Origin: Norana najaformis
Taxonomy: Eukaryota > Annelida > Clitellata > Crassiclitellata > Hormogastridae
Assembly: GCA_964023275.1 (NCBI GenBank)
Contig: OZ029918.1
Coordinates: forward strand, 13,455,355 to 13,519,354
Reading direction: 5' to 3'
DNA: 64,000 nt
The number at the start of each line of letters is the position of its first letter. Position 1 is the stretch's first letter. This document shows positions 1 through 12,746 of this stretch, in pieces. The translations under genes were made by a program, and so were the position numbers. A model generated the notes under the pieces. The model saw nothing but the letters and a program-made list of their open reading frames with translations, made no database searches and was not told where the DNA came from.

Positions 1-2457
1 TTTACATTGCCAGCCTCAAAAACATGGGTTGTGCAAAGATGTTCTCCCTAAGCTCATGCACGCATGACGAAACCACAGTACACTAGAACAGTCTACACAA
101 AAATAATGTTAAGAAATTTTAGTGAAACTAATTACAGAACTGTTACTGTATATAAACTTTTAACTGCAGCTTCATAGTAAGCGTAAAACAGCACAAATCA
201 ATCCAAAATTTAGAGATTACCTGTATTGTACTTGGGCATACAGCACACAGATCTGTACAGTGTAATAAAACGTTGAACACCATGAACTTTTATGTACACA
301 CAGCCTATAAAAGAGAACACTGCTGCGAACAATGAGTGGACAAAGTTGGACAGCACTTGCTACATGCCTCAACATTTTCAGACTGCTTGCTTAGAAGGCC
401 TTTGCACTTGTACATGACAGTAGGGTAAGGTGTTATCAACAATAGTTCACAAAAGTGCAGGAGTGGGGCTTTCAACTTGAGCATAAATATGACAACAACC
501 TTTCTTTATGGATTACATACACTGTAGTCTGACAATGAATGATGCACATACCGGGAATCAAGCCCTGGATGCAGCAGTGAAAGACTGAAGCGTTAAAAGT
601 TAGTACCCATTTTAACCGTAGCATTTAACAGTGCACAAACTTAACTTGTACAGTAACGCTGAACAGTCGCAACAATATTTTCTGCTGGACTAGGTATTGA
701 TCGAATAAGCCGAGAACTGTGTGAGACTACACACAAATGAACGACAACAAGGAATTTCAGAATGCATATTTGTTATATCAATTTGGTGATGCCTGATGCC
801 TGTCCAGTAAAATAAAGATTCAACTTTACTGAATTGTAGTCCTTTAAATTTCATGCACTTTTATTGCATAAAATTATGGTTATATTATATAAATCAATAT
901 ATGAGATTTACAAAAGGATTCTGTGGTTCTGATTTTCAAGTCTCCCTGGCTGATATGTTGCTGTCAATGGTGCTAAAAGTCATAATCCAACGAAAGTACA
1001 ACAAAATAACACCTGAATATCTAATACAGACTGTCTGAATACCACAATACCTGACATCTGACAAACTACAACACCGAACAATCCAACAACCACAGCACAG
1101 TCAATATGACAACAATAACATGCAACAATGTAACATTTACAGGACCCAACAATCTGACAACAAACAACTGCCATTCAACACAAAAACAAATGTGCCAACA
1201 GAGCAATGTAATGTACAGATGCAGGAAATCACACACACAGACACAAACAGTAAAACACAGTTACATCATGATAGGAGAGGTCAGAACTGCTTGCACATTT
1301 AGCACAATATAACATGGAACTTGTATAAATTCTGTTGCAAGCTAAATATATATGGCAAAGCACCTTCACATGAATCATACGCACACTACTTTCTTCACTA
1401 AGCCCTCTGAATGCACACTAACATTAATTACACTTGTATATGCTGTGGACAGAGCATGTAAACAAGTAATTCTAACAAATTATCATTTGTTCAACTCTGA
1501 TGAGTGATTTACACAAACAACTGAAGTATTGCTGCATCATTGACAGGGCAGAGCTCAGCAGAGTTCACCACCAGAGCAAGAAAGAGTCTGCAAACAAACC
1601 AAAGTTGCCCATAGACAGAAACCAGGGCAGCTGCCAGAGGAGTTGGTGTGGGGCATAACGAACGTATATGCCTAAAAACTTGGAGGACTGATATGTTTCC
1701 TAATTGCTTTTCTCATTATGTCCCCGACTTTTGGGGCCCATTCACCTGGGCACCAGCATCCACTTTTCCCCAAACTCAAATCCTTAGCCAAGGATACTAT
1801 TCAGGCCATTTCCATTATCCGTATTATCATGAAATTACAAAAAATTTTAATGCATATAAAGTCACAAAGAAATGTGAATCTAAGGCAAAGGACAATACAG
1901 GGCAGTCTTTTTCGTAATATACCCTCAAAACATCTAAGAGATTTCATAGCCGTGTGTCTCTGCATCTGCCTTCCCTTGAACCAAGGATCGTCTGTACCAT
2001 TGTTATCATAAGCTCGAGATTTCTACAGTACCCAACGAAAGCCAAGGAACCAGCTTATTCACAGGCGCTCAGGCAAAACAAAATTGATAGGCAGGAAGGG
2101 TTCGGTTCCATGCCATAGATAATTTTGTTCCATCTGCTTCAGTCCGTAGTTTCTTTAGTAACTGGTCAAATGATAAGTCATTCTACGACTTGATGTTGAC
2201 TATAAATATAATATAAACAAAATGCATAAGCAGATGATAAACTCAGTAGTAGCCTTGCATTTTCAAATTAAGTCTTGCAGTCTCCAATATTTAAGGATGG
2301 AAATTCCAGTAAATACGATAAATGCAGTTATGTAGCCATATATGCAAAACTTTGTTGTGTGAGCTCATAAGAAATTAGTCTAGTTCAGATGGAAGCATAT
2401 GACTAAGTGATACAGCACCATCGACAAGAATGACATGAGTCAGTTTTTATATGAGGA
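1..2457. other. Gene-poor flank, possible 3' UTR of the SOCS-box gene
   Basis: No convincing coding region is seen. An AATAAA at 811-816 (+) and a TTTATT at 860-865 (AATAAA on the minus strand) could end transcripts; the latter would give the minus-strand SOCS-box gene a 3' UTR of about 1.6 kb. Positions 1040-1260 are CA-rich and low in complexity. A short interspersed repeat (family A) lies at about 2011-2115 and is listed separately. Confidence 0.4.
2011..2115 (+). repeat. Interspersed repeat family A, copy 1
   Basis: The copy runs from a GAGATTTCTACAG-like start through CTTATTCACAGGCGCTCA, AACAAAAT.GATAGGCA and GGGTTCGGTTCC. The same order of blocks recurs near 17850, 25755 and 27313 with scattered substitutions, so this is a dispersed family. 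It is probably the body of a short retroposon. No pol III promoter boxes are visible next to this copy. Confidence 0.75.
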
Positions 2458-3624
2458 TCACAGACAGAGATCACCATCCTCCAGTAGAATGCAATCTTTA
2501 AGGCTGTTTGGAAGATACGATAGTCGGTCAACGGCGCAGTAGACGTTAACCTTCAGGCTGAACCGGATGACATGGCGGCAGAGATGACGCAATGACTTTG
2601 GCTGAGCCTGGTAGGCAAGGTAACGCTTGAAATCAACGTTGAACTTGAGTTGGAGGTGAACAATCTCATCAGGTGCAAACTGGTAGCCAGCAAGTGCAAG
2701 GGTGTTGATAAGGTCCGTGTCCTTGAGCTTTGGACCACTGCAGCTGCATGGTAGGAAGTGCAGAACGTCTCTCATCACCTGCTCTAGCACGGGATACCGA
2801 TGCGCTGAGCGTGCAAATATCACGGCACTTTCTGGCGTCAGATGCAGCCCTGCTCGATACTGTGCACTCGGGTTTCCACCATCATCCCATTCTGCTCGCC
2901 AGTCCTGAACAAAAGACAACTTTAGTGTCTGAATGGCATAGCTGTCTAGAGGAAGTGGCAGATCATATTCGCGTGATTTCCCGGATGCACGTGGCCAGCG
3001 TGCCCCACGGTAAGTGCGGTTTGGTACGAGTGTGGGGATGAAAGTGGACCTCCAGAAGTTGAGGGCGTTCACCCCGTGGACAAGAAGACACTGCAGACAC
3101 TGGTGGAGGTCGAACCACACGGTTACCTGGAGGAGAAGGCCGCTGAGACGGTAAGACTGTGGGCTGTCCAGATCAGCTATAAGCTGGCAGAGTTCGTGAA
3201 TGATGGCACTGTCCTTCATTGTGTGCAGGATGAGACGTTGGATTCCTTGACCTTTGGCACCTGCTTTGAGTAAGATTCGAAGAACTTCAGGAATCTGGAA
3301 GACCTGGCGTTCAGCTTGTGGGTAGAGGCAGCAGTGATGGTGAAGAATGTCCTCGTCTTCAGGCAGGATTGCTGACAGCAATAAGTCGATGGGCGTTTCT
3401 TTGTCACGGTTTGCAGCATTCACTTGAGCACCGGCATCCAGCAGCAAGGGAACAAGTTCATAGCAGGCAAGTCGAACAGCGAGTGCAAGTGGCGTGTCAT
3501 GCCTACGGTTGAGTGGTTCATTGATATGGGCACGGATGATTGGATCTTGCAGAATAGATTTCAACATGCCAACATCGTTTCTCACAATCGCCGACTTCAA
3601 AACTGAAGTCGATGAGTTACCCAT
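2458..3624 (-). CDS. Ankyrin repeat and SOCS box (ASB-like) protein, intronless
   Basis: This is an intact 388-residue ORF in one exon. Residues about 39-85 hold ankyrin-type helices (DTPLALAVRLACYELVPLLL, then DAGAQVNAANRDKETPIDLL), with a further repeat-like stretch around 110-130. Residues about 342-381 form a C-terminal SOCS box: a BC box (SLRHLCRHVIR) for elongin B/C and a Cul5-box-like LPNSLKDCILL. By family knowledge such proteins are substrate receptors of cullin-5 E3 ligases; the substrate cannot be predicted. The protein begins MGNSSTS, which fits the N-myristoylation consensus (Gly2, Thr6). The ATG is preceded on the minus strand by an AG at the end of a T-rich stretch, so a 5' UTR intron is possible. 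It has fewer clear ankyrin repeats than most ASBs. Family assignment is confident; the subfamily is not. Confidence 0.88.
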   Translation of the reverse strand: MGNSSTSVLKSAIVRNDVGMLKSILQDPIIRAHINEPLNRRHDTPLALAVRLACYELVPLLLDAGAQVNAANRDKETPIDLLLSAILPEDEDILHHHCCLYPQAERQVFQIPEVLRILLKAGAKGQGIQRLILHTMKDSAIIHELCQLIADLDSPQSYRLSGLLLQVTVWFDLHQCLQCLLVHGVNALNFWRSTFIPTLVPNRTYRGARWPRASGKSREYDLPLPLDSYAIQTLKLSFVQDWRAEWDDGGNPSAQYRAGLHLTPESAVIFARSAHRYPVLEQVMRDVLHFLPCSCSGPKLKDTDLINTLALAGYQFAPDEIVHLQLKFNVDFKRYLAYQAQPKSLRHLCRHVIRFSLKVNVYCAVDRLSYLPNSLKDCILLEDGDLCL

Positions 3625-3659
3625 TGTCAGCTTCTAAATTGACCACTTGCAAACCTAAT

Positions 3660-4160
3660 AATAAACAACAAAATATATCTTAATTACAACTATCATCGAC
3701 CACACATAAACTACTGTCATCATCATCACAACTTTTAAATTTAATTTTTAATTACTGATCTTGTTTTCTCACTATATTATCCTTAATTGGAGCTCTACTG
3801 TTTGTGTTTCTGTCATGCTAATCAAATCCACATGCTTAAACAGGAAAGCAGGATTTTGGAACCAATCAACTGCTTTTTTCACAATAAATTATCGCAGTGT
3901 GTACTATATAATGAAACGTAGAGCTAGACAACCAAACTGAAGGTTATTCTTAACCAGGAACCTGTGCACTAGCCCAATTTTATGCCACTACTGCATAGGA
4001 CTATCAAATCAGTGCACATACTTTACCACACTGTTAAGAAAATTACGGTGAACTATCAAATGGGAAAAACTTCAGATCTTGCAAAGGGTTTAAAACTAAT
4101 TGGCAAAGTACTTTCTTAATAATACACTATTATAGTTTGTACATAATACATTGTTATGCT
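3660..4160. other. Intergenic, upstream side of the SOCS-box gene
   Basis: AT-rich sequence without a recognisable gene. It should hold the 5' UTR and promoter of the minus-strand SOCS-box gene, but I cannot place a transcription start. Confidence 0.3.
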
Positions 4161-4164
4161 TACA

Positions 4165-4320
4165 ATAACATGGTAGCCAATTTGTGTAACAGGGTAGTGT
4201 TTGCCTTGTAATGTGAAGTGTGCAGGTTCGTGCCCCCCCCCAAGACAGTTAGCATGTACGAGACCATTGACTGATGCCTTTTTGCTAGGTGGTTGTGCTT
4301 AATAAATACAGAAATAATAA
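4165..4320 (+). repeat. tRNA-derived SINE-like copy (family D, copy 1)
   Basis: An A-box-like stretch (TGTAACAGGGTAGTGTTTGCC) is followed by CTTGTAATGTGAAG and a B-box-like GGTTCGTGCCC. This order resembles a tRNA with a T-loop consensus, decayed, and is followed by a body ending in an AATAAATACAG/AATAATAAC tail. A second copy with the same CTTGTAA.GTGAAG core lies about 280 bp downstream. Confidence 0.5.
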
Positions 4321-4454
4321 TAACAATAAGGATAAAAATAATAAAAACGACGTTTTGTATATTCAGAGAAGGAATGTGGTGGATGTGTATCGTGGCTGGC
4401 CATTGATAACAGACTAGGTATCATTTTGATATTATAATGGCAACTAGATATTCA

Positions 4455-4640
4455 TAGCCAGGTGTGAAGCACAGTAGACAGAGCACTCAGCTTGTAACGT
4501 GAAGAGTATGTGTACAAGCCTCCCTGCAACTGGTTCCCCCCTAGGGACCTCTACCAAGTCCTTCACTTGCAAATGCTCAGCACTGCTATCTTAGTCATTA
4601 GATAATGGCACTTAATAAGCATTTTGGATGCACTTCCCAT
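4455..4640 (+). repeat. tRNA-derived SINE-like copy (family D, copy 2)
   Basis: It shares the core with copy 1: AGACAGAGCACTCAGCTTG then TAACGTGAAG, followed by a decayed B box (TGTACAAGCC). The AGAGCA.TCAGCTTGTAA core resembles the D-arm and anticodon region of a tRNA. The tail includes CACTTAATAAGC, like the end of copy 1. Confidence 0.45.
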
Positions 4641-4778
4641 CACCATAAATGCTTTCAAGGATGCTCAAGCTATTTAAAATCACTGATTTTAAAGCATTAC
4701 ACGAAACTTTAATGCTATGAAATACTAGCTCATGACTCTGGAATTTAACTACTAGTTCTCTTCCCTCTGCTAGTTCTG

Positions 4779-4798
4779 TGACGTCATCTGTGACGTCA
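4779..4798. promoter_or_regulatory. Tandem pair of perfect CRE sites
   Basis: TGACGTCA occurs at 4779-4786 and again at 4791-4798 inside a 12 bp direct duplication (TGTGACGTCATC twice). The full palindrome is the CREB/ATF binding consensus. The pair lies 1.15 kb upstream of the minus-strand SOCS-box ATG and could serve it as an enhancer or distal promoter. No transcript start has been located nearby. Confidence 0.45.
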
Positions 4799-4799
4799 T

Positions 4800-7400
4800 C
4801 TAGGTCAGAGCTTATCCTCTGTAGTCTGTCTGTTTTTGGTCTCCTGGACCTTATGGATCGCAGTTGGTTCTGTCTGTGTTTTGGGAATGCCGTTTTGCTT
4901 ACAAGAGACCAATGATTGATGCTCTGCTCACCGTGATAACATTGCTACAGAAGTTCCCAGATCAGTTTAGAACTAAAGCTGAAGATTTCATATGTTCCTC
5001 CAGTTAGCTTCCACAATTCATTGTAAAATTAAAAGTATATTACTTTAACCAAGCAATATAATAATTAAATTGCTTTATTCATCCATATAATCAATACCAA
5101 CCAGCATTAAACCAAGTACACTTTCTAGTAAATTACAAATAGTGTTACTGATTTTATCAATATGAATAATTTCCTTATCATTGGCATCTGTCATCATCAA
5201 TGTTGCTGCTATCCATCTCCATCTTCACTATATCATCGTTAATAGTATGAAAATTACTGTGCCAGTATTTCATTCATAATTGTTCTACTTACTATCGAGG
5301 CTTTCAGCATGAAGTGCATTGATGAAGTCACCATACTAGCATTTTGGAAGAATTTCAATCAACTGACTTCATAAGCAGCACTCACCATTTAACAATGTAA
5401 TAGAATAACTGCAGAATGCAATGGAAGACAAAGCAAGAGGCTTTTGACTAATCTGGGACTTGACTGTCTTCAGCTAAATCTGGAAAACGCACTTTGCCAT
5501 CTTAAAGGGTGACTTCTTACCTATGTGATAAGTTTACAACAAAAGTTGGTTCAACAGCAAACAATGCCCCCCACCACCCCCAGATTTATACATTGGCTTA
5601 CACCATTCAAAATGGAATATATACCAGTATCAAAAACATTGATAACAGCCATCATCCTCATAATAATCTACATATTTTTTTTATAAAATATTGGTCAAAA
5701 TGCATTAGACTGCCCTGAAATCCATGTACTTGCCCTTTCATGAATGCTAATAATTGGTACATCAAAGGATGCTGCCACAACCGCCCCTGGCAATCCCAGC
5801 TCATTGTTGTGTATTGGCTTACACTTCCAGTCGCTTCCTCTCTCAAATTTTGTAACCCCTCTCAAGTCTTTAAAACAACCTGTCTGGGCACCACGCACCA
5901 GTCTCTTGACTCTCTCATCCTCTTGTCCATTGTCCTGAAGTGTTTCATTCTTAATTAGACTTTTAAATTCGTATCCTCATTCCTGTGATCATACTGTGAA
6001 TACCCAGGAAATCACAAACAGTTTACGCCTTAGCTGATGCTAAGGCTTAGCATCATGCTGGCCCTTTAGGTCTGGATTTCAACAAGGCACTGAAACTGGC
6101 CCATCAGCCTGCTCCTGCAGATTTGATCTGCACAAGTTACGAATGTGCAGCACTTGTGAATCAGCTGCTCTCCATGATACAGCTCTTGTGTGGCATTGAG
6201 GTAAATGTATGCATGGACGTATATGAACAGTTAGTTATTGCTTCTCTAAAACTTTAAAAGGTTTGACCTTTGTGTCCAGCAGTTTTTCTTAACCAAGTGA
6301 TACTCAGTGATGACTAGGATTATTATCACGATGAATGTTCCCCTGGATTTTTATGATCACAATGAGTATGCTAACAACGATGATGATAAAAACACAAAAC
6401 AATGTGTTCATAACCTGCTTGTACGTGGATATGAAGTGTCACTAGGTGGTACTAGAATTATTTCTGTTTAATGGTTCCCTGAGCTAGGGTTCTGAATAAA
6501 ATCTTAATTTTTTTCCATCACCCCAGAGTTTGTTCACACTGAAGCAATTTCCAAAGTAACAAACACAACCTGAGTTTTAGGAAATGAACAATTCTACTTA
6601 ATTTTGAGAGAAAGTGAACTGCACTTACGTGTACTTTCTCATGTAAACATTAGCAACCAAAAACATTCCACGGGTCCTCATAGTAGCATAATAACCGGCA
6701 GACCTGTAGGCTTACTGCAATAGCCAGTGACCTAGTTAGACAGACCTAGTTGGCAAAGCCGAGTAAATTTAGCTAGGCCAGTTACACGGATAAGAACGGC
6801 ACAACCAGCCTCACTCACACAAACACATAGTGACAAACGGGTAGACAAAGAAAGACGGACAGAACCAACACACAAGGCCGCAGTTCAAAGCCAACTGCTC
6901 CACTGGCTCAGCACTGAGCAGGCCAGGCAAATAATCTCAACCAGAACCATGCATTATATTATATGTATGCTAAATGTATACACATACATGTATAACTAGG
7001 CTTACACATATAAATATATATAAACTAAAAGCTGGAAACTTTTAATTCAGACCTAAAACCTAATTAGTACAGTTAAGCTAACTGTAGACATATAACATGA
7101 TACATATATACTGATATGTATGTTACCTGACAGTGAACCATATTTCTGAATAGCATAATGACTGTTCAAGTGCTTGCATCCAGAGCAGGAGCACATCCAA
7201 TGTCAACACAGACAAACTACAGGCCTGTGCATGCTATTAGAATACATTTTAGTGAAATGACCTTTTGAAATCTATTCAAGTAAACTTTTAAAATACTGGG
7301 TCCAGATATGTTGGTTTCAGTTGAAATAAGTAAAATTTTACTTGAAATTTGTCAATTATTATTAGCCCACTTTTGCTTGTGAATGCTTCCTGGTCCAAGG
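4800..7400. other. Gene-free stretch
   Basis: No ORF with protein-like composition is supported and no structured repeat is recognised beyond AT-rich runs (for example 6960-7110). Confidence 0.35.
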
Positions 7401-7799
7401 TCACACCTGGATCATGCACAGAAGTGGAGAAAAAGACGTCCATGAAGCAATGCTGCAGATTAGGCAAGTCGATTTTCGAAATCTGGCCACAGCTTCCAAG
7501 CCAGATGAACGGGTTTTCTTAGGATTCAGACAGAGGCGGTTGAACGCCATCCAAGTACCAAGCACTTTCGATGTCTGGATCACCTTCTCCACTAAAAAGA
7601 TAGCCTCTACCACTAGGCAATGAATATATTTCCGAGTGTCATCGACATAATATGAGTCGCAAGCCCCAAAGAAGGAAGGATGAGGTTTAAATCCGTGGTG
7701 TCGAGAGTATAGAGCAGGGGCCCTAGGATGGAACATGGGATAGTTGTCAGCTCCCTGCCTGATCATAGGCACATGCCAGATCAACAAACATGTAATCAA
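7401..7799 (-). pseudogene. Relic of a non-LTR retrotransposon reverse transcriptase
   Basis: The minus-strand reading frame contains SYYVDDTRKYIHC, a decayed version of the catalytic Y-A-D-D-T block of LINE reverse transcriptases. It is followed at the usual distance by VEKVIQTSKVLGTWMAFNRL and CLNPKKT, the W...N.L.LN..KT block that follows it in CR1/L2-like elements. The Ala of YADD is Val and the rest of the ORF is missing or out of frame. It is an inactive fragment. Confidence 0.75.
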
Positions 7800-10700
7800 T
7801 CAGCAAGACTAGTTAGCCTGTAATCAGCCAACCATTTAATAAAAATTTTCAACCAGCCTTTATTGGAGGCTGACTTAAACCCTACTCAAGGTGACGTCAC
7901 ACTGCCTACCATTGCTGTTGGTATCATTATTGTTTGAAAAGTTCTATACGATAATTAGTATGAATGATACTTAAGTTACTGTTGGCCAAGCTACTGATAC
8001 ATGTTAAATATGTCAAAACTAACTCTTATCCAACTCAAAATTACCAAAAATCATATGCCAAATTTCGTCTTTGTTTGCTATCATGGTCATAAAGCGAAAT
8101 CGCAAAATGAAACAGATCTCTGACTTTCAGGTCTAATATCCCTGCAACTGTTCCATGTGTGTATAAATAACCAATGGAAAAATGTAGACCATTTATAGCT
8201 CTAATTACAGTAAACTTACTTATGTAGGATGAACGCTTGTTCTCAAACTTCCAACCACGTTAGTACTATTGTAATTTTGTGCCTGTGGTACACATAGAAG
8301 TTTTCTGATGGAAATTTTGCTCTTGTGGCACGCAAAAGGTTAAAGTTCTCTAGTTAGTGATGTGTTATCAGAAAGGCACAAAGGGTGCGCAAATGCAATG
8401 AAACTAGAGTAGTTATACTTCACAAGTCTAGGAGCCATATTTATAAACGAGTACCAGTAACTGACATGCTAAACATTAATAAAAACATATTTACTCCAAA
8501 ATGCAGTGACTGCACAAAATTAACAGGTAATGAATGATTCGTGTGCACTCTGAACTGCTTGAGGGATCCAACAATATAGCTAGAAGGGCATTCCGTAATT
8601 GCTGATCTCACCACTCTATTTAGGAAACCTTTAAATTAATGCAACCCCACTCACTTAATAGTTTAGCAACAATTTTGCGTTGTAGCAGTGGACTGCCTGG
8701 TTCAAATTGCAAAAGCAGAACTTGTCCAATACTAAATGCAGAAGTCAACTGGAAATTTTGTAATGCCTTCCAGTTGTAATTCACCAATAATTCTTTATAA
8801 TATGTTTCATTGTAATATGAGTTTTGTTGTTATGTCGTCAGATGTGTGGATCCTAGTTTATAACGTCACCTCTGTACAACGTAACCTCAATGTGGTGATG
8901 TTTAATAAAGTTCTTGATAAGGCTCCAAAAAGGCAGCATTATAAAGAACTTCAAGTGTATGTTAAAACGCCTTAATGCTGCTGAAGTACTGCGCCGTTTA
9001 GCCAGTACTAAGTTGGCTAATGTATGCATATGTAGGTTATACAAAACAGCTGTTACAATCTCCAAACAGTTATCAGTAACTTTCATCCAAGTGGATGTAC
9101 AAGCCTTGTCCTGATCTTCTGGAATGTTTCTTTCCAGAAGATATGGCAATTGGTTATGAGAATTCAGAGACACTGATAGGTATAGGATGAGAAAACTGAT
9201 GCAAGAAAGACTTTGCGATGTATCAGAAGAAGTATCCCTGCAATTAAAATTTTTGACAAGATTATGCTGGGATGCACATTAGTACCCAACATACAATTTT
9301 ACAGTAACACAGTTACTTGTAAAGCCACTCCCAGGAAGGTAGCTGCTGGTAAATTAAGGTAACCTAAGGCAAGAAACATTCTATCATCCTATCAAGCATA
9401 TGTGGTTCATGCTTAGCCCATTGTAAGCATCATCATCAGCAAGGTGAAAAGCCATTTAGTCTGCCAACGAAATAAGATACAGTAAAAAGCCATCTAATTT
9501 CCATTGCACTGGCTCTAAAGCACAAACCAGCATCTGACGGTGCAACATCAAGCTGAAAGTTGGGTCAATTTCCAGATAAGTCTACTAAGACGCAGAGGCA
9601 GTGGTGCAGAGGTCAGCTGAGAAAGGTAAATATTTAGTCGATTCAAAATGAGATCAAGGACCTGGCTTAATAAACAGTTACAGGAAAGTTCCAGTGAGTT
9701 CAACCAGAAACTGAAAAGCTAGTTGACCCAGAACAGTTAATCCATTCTCTTATTTCACTCAATTATTCCATTTCTGTCAAAAACAGCAGAGAGAAAAATG
9801 CACTACTGACGTCAAGAGTCTTTTGAAGCACAAACAGCTAAAGAATAACAGGAAAACTTTTCATATGGATAACATAGCTCTGTAGTAATTGTTCATCATG
9901 ATCCATGGGCCGAGAGCCCATAGGTGTCCACTGCATGCATTGTGATTAGTAACTGTTATTTCACATGATATACTGGGAACTGAAATGCAGGCAAAAAGTG
10001 AAAATCCAACATGAGGACTGTTAGCCATCATTGTGAGGTTCTTAAAAGGCATTATACAAATTTCTAATATTACACATGAATTCCATCAGCATAAAGTAAT
10101 TTACCACACAACCCCCTCAACAGCAATCTAAACAATAGGAAAACCTTTTGTAATGAATTCCATGGCTTTGAGACAACTTACCAGTTCAAAAAGACTCAGT
10201 TCTGAACCCCAAACACAGCCACAAATTCCAACACATTACCAATGTGCCATCAACATGCAAGCAGTCAAAGCACAATGCATTTGAGTACAGTGGCTTGTGA
10301 AAAAACGCCTACATCTTTCAGCCTACAGAAATGCTGTCCCCAAGTCTGAGTTTGGCTTTTAACTGTTCTCACGACACAAAGGTGACGCATACCTGTGCCG
10401 AGTGAAGCGAAACGTTTGAAGACAACTCTCCAGCAACTTATGTGAAGTCAAAAACAGAACAGGACACACTGTCTAATAACATCTACTCAGGTAAGCACTG
10501 AAAACAATATCGTCTAATAACTACAGACCTCCGGATAGATGAAATAACTCTTTTGTCCAAGGTAAGAAGCACTGGTAAAAAATATAATGAATGCAGAGCA
10601 AAGGATGGCCATAACAGTACCTTTTTTCAAGGTAAGAAGCATTACCTACAATACAACAAAAGACCTACATGCGGATATTATCGATGCACTTATAACAGTA

Positions 10701-12746
10701 CATGTCCGTAATAAGTGCCGTAAATTTTTCAGTTACTCAATGGGACATTCTCAAGGGCCGCTAAACTGGGATAGGTTAATGAATTTATATGACTACAGGC
10801 AACTATTTATTCTAAAAATATGTTTATCACCTCTTATCCTCTGTCAAACTTAAGACACATTGACAACAGTGTAATAAAACACAAGGCTGCACAAAGCCTT
10901 TTATGGTCATATAAAAAATACACTTATCTGCAACTCAGTAAGATCCGTTAAAGTGTGTCCTGGAGGTTGTGGGATTCCTAAAGTGCAAACTAAAAATATT
11001 TTCTCCTGTTTTGTGCTACAGCACTGAAGGGAGTTGCAAAGTTACCATGAAATATGTTCAGAATGTATGTAAAAGGACCATGAAATGACAAAGGTACCTT
11101 ATGGAGAAGCGACATGAAAGGCAGCCAAAAGAGACATAAATGAGACAAATCAATTTTAAACATCTTAGCACTACTGGGCCATAAAAGGCAGGTAAAGGTT
11201 TAAACTATAAAACACAAACAACCCTTTGTCAAATTTTCAAGTAACACTGGATAGCAACCAGATCAGCTTTAGAAAACAGCATAATAAAAAGTTTTTAAAC
11301 CATTCTGAAAAAACTTACCAAATTCTCAGATAAGAATAACCAAATATCACATCTGACTCAGAAGGAAAAGCAAGATAAAGTAAGGTAATGTCACTGATCA
11401 TCTTTTACAGTAACGAACAGTGTAGGAAACAACCAAATTTAGGCACAGAGATGTATGTTCCAAGAAAAAGTTATCTTGCGCTGTAAGAGACTCTCTTATG
11501 ATATACTGGTGGTGATTGCATGGCACAATAAGACAGGAACACAGGTGGCAACATGAACCGTAAGAGATGGCATTTTCTACATACAGGATAGCAGCACCCG
11601 TAGACAACGCTGATTCATGCTTGCTAGAGTTGATCAATAGCAAGCCTCTGGGACTGCACAACAGGATAATGGTGTCACAGACTACATAAATAACTAGAAG
11701 GAGGGCCGGTGAACAGACTGTTGGTCTTTTGCACAACCAGCAGTTATGCTGACTATCCCAGATGTTGCAAGATGTTTACGGGTATCATACCGGTACAGGG
11801 CATTCACTAAAAGCAACCAGGTGTGACTGACCAAGTGTAAAAAATATGCTATCATGGAAAATGTTGATACATTCAGATGTGGTATGACAAGAAAACAGTC
11901 GGCTGAAAAGCAGGATTTTAAATAAAAATTCAAAATCACAGTAGTGCAGTGATCTCTGCATTCAACACCATGAAACTGCTCAATTCCCAGATGTGATGCA
12001 GCAAAAGTTGTTCTGATAAGGTAAGTCAATTTACTGTAGATGTTGAAAAGTTATGAAGGTCAGTTGAGAAGTAAATCAATTCAGGTACGTCAATTCCAGA
12101 GTAAAAATCATGGATCAGCTGTCAGTTATCATGACATCAGACAGTAAATGCACTAACAAGATCTACCCAGTATATTGGTACCAACATTGGCAACAAGATT
12201 TGTAATGATACAGATCTTGGCAGCACTGGTAAACTGGAAATGTGTCTGCCTTTCACCGTTCAGAGTTATTGGTGAACAAAAAATGCCGTCAAGCAGAAAG
12301 GTAACCTAGTTCAGTTACTGGTTGGCAGCCTATTGAATTTATGCAGCCTCACTTATTATTGAGTAACTTACCACTTAGTTGTATACTACCTCATTTAGAT
12401 TATTTAAAAACCCATGTGCCCATATTTAAGTCTTGTAAATTGTATCTTGCTTACCATGCTTCCTTCACTTTCATTTCTTTTTACAGTTAAAAAATCCAAT
12501 AAGCTGTTAGCCGATGTAAGATTGGTTAATATCTATTGTTACTCAGTGCTGCATGAGACAAACAGAACATCTTATCCTTTCCGCATCTCAGACGCACACA
12601 TCTTCTATACTATTTATGACAGTTATTTTGAGAAAGATAAATTTAAAAACATAGCAAGTGAAGTGCCAAAAGTGAGAGGCTGACTTGAAGAAGAAGAAGT
12701 TCACAAGACTGTCTGTACTTTCCAGGATTAACTGAGAAGAATTTAC
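7800..12746. other. Long gene-poor stretch
   Basis: I see no gene I can support. Good splice-donor-like sites on the plus strand (CTCAG|GTAAGC near 10490, two CAAG|GTAAGAAGC near 10560 and 10629, AAG|GTAAGT near 12019) have no convincing coding sequence attached. Around 8900-9130 both strands have open frames of about 65-105 residues; neither is recognised. Confidence 0.35.

Noticed and set aside
11398-12029. Two overlapping minus-strand ORFs of about 110 codons
   Set aside because: No recognisable motif, no splice signals that extend them, and composition matches translated non-coding AT-rich DNA.
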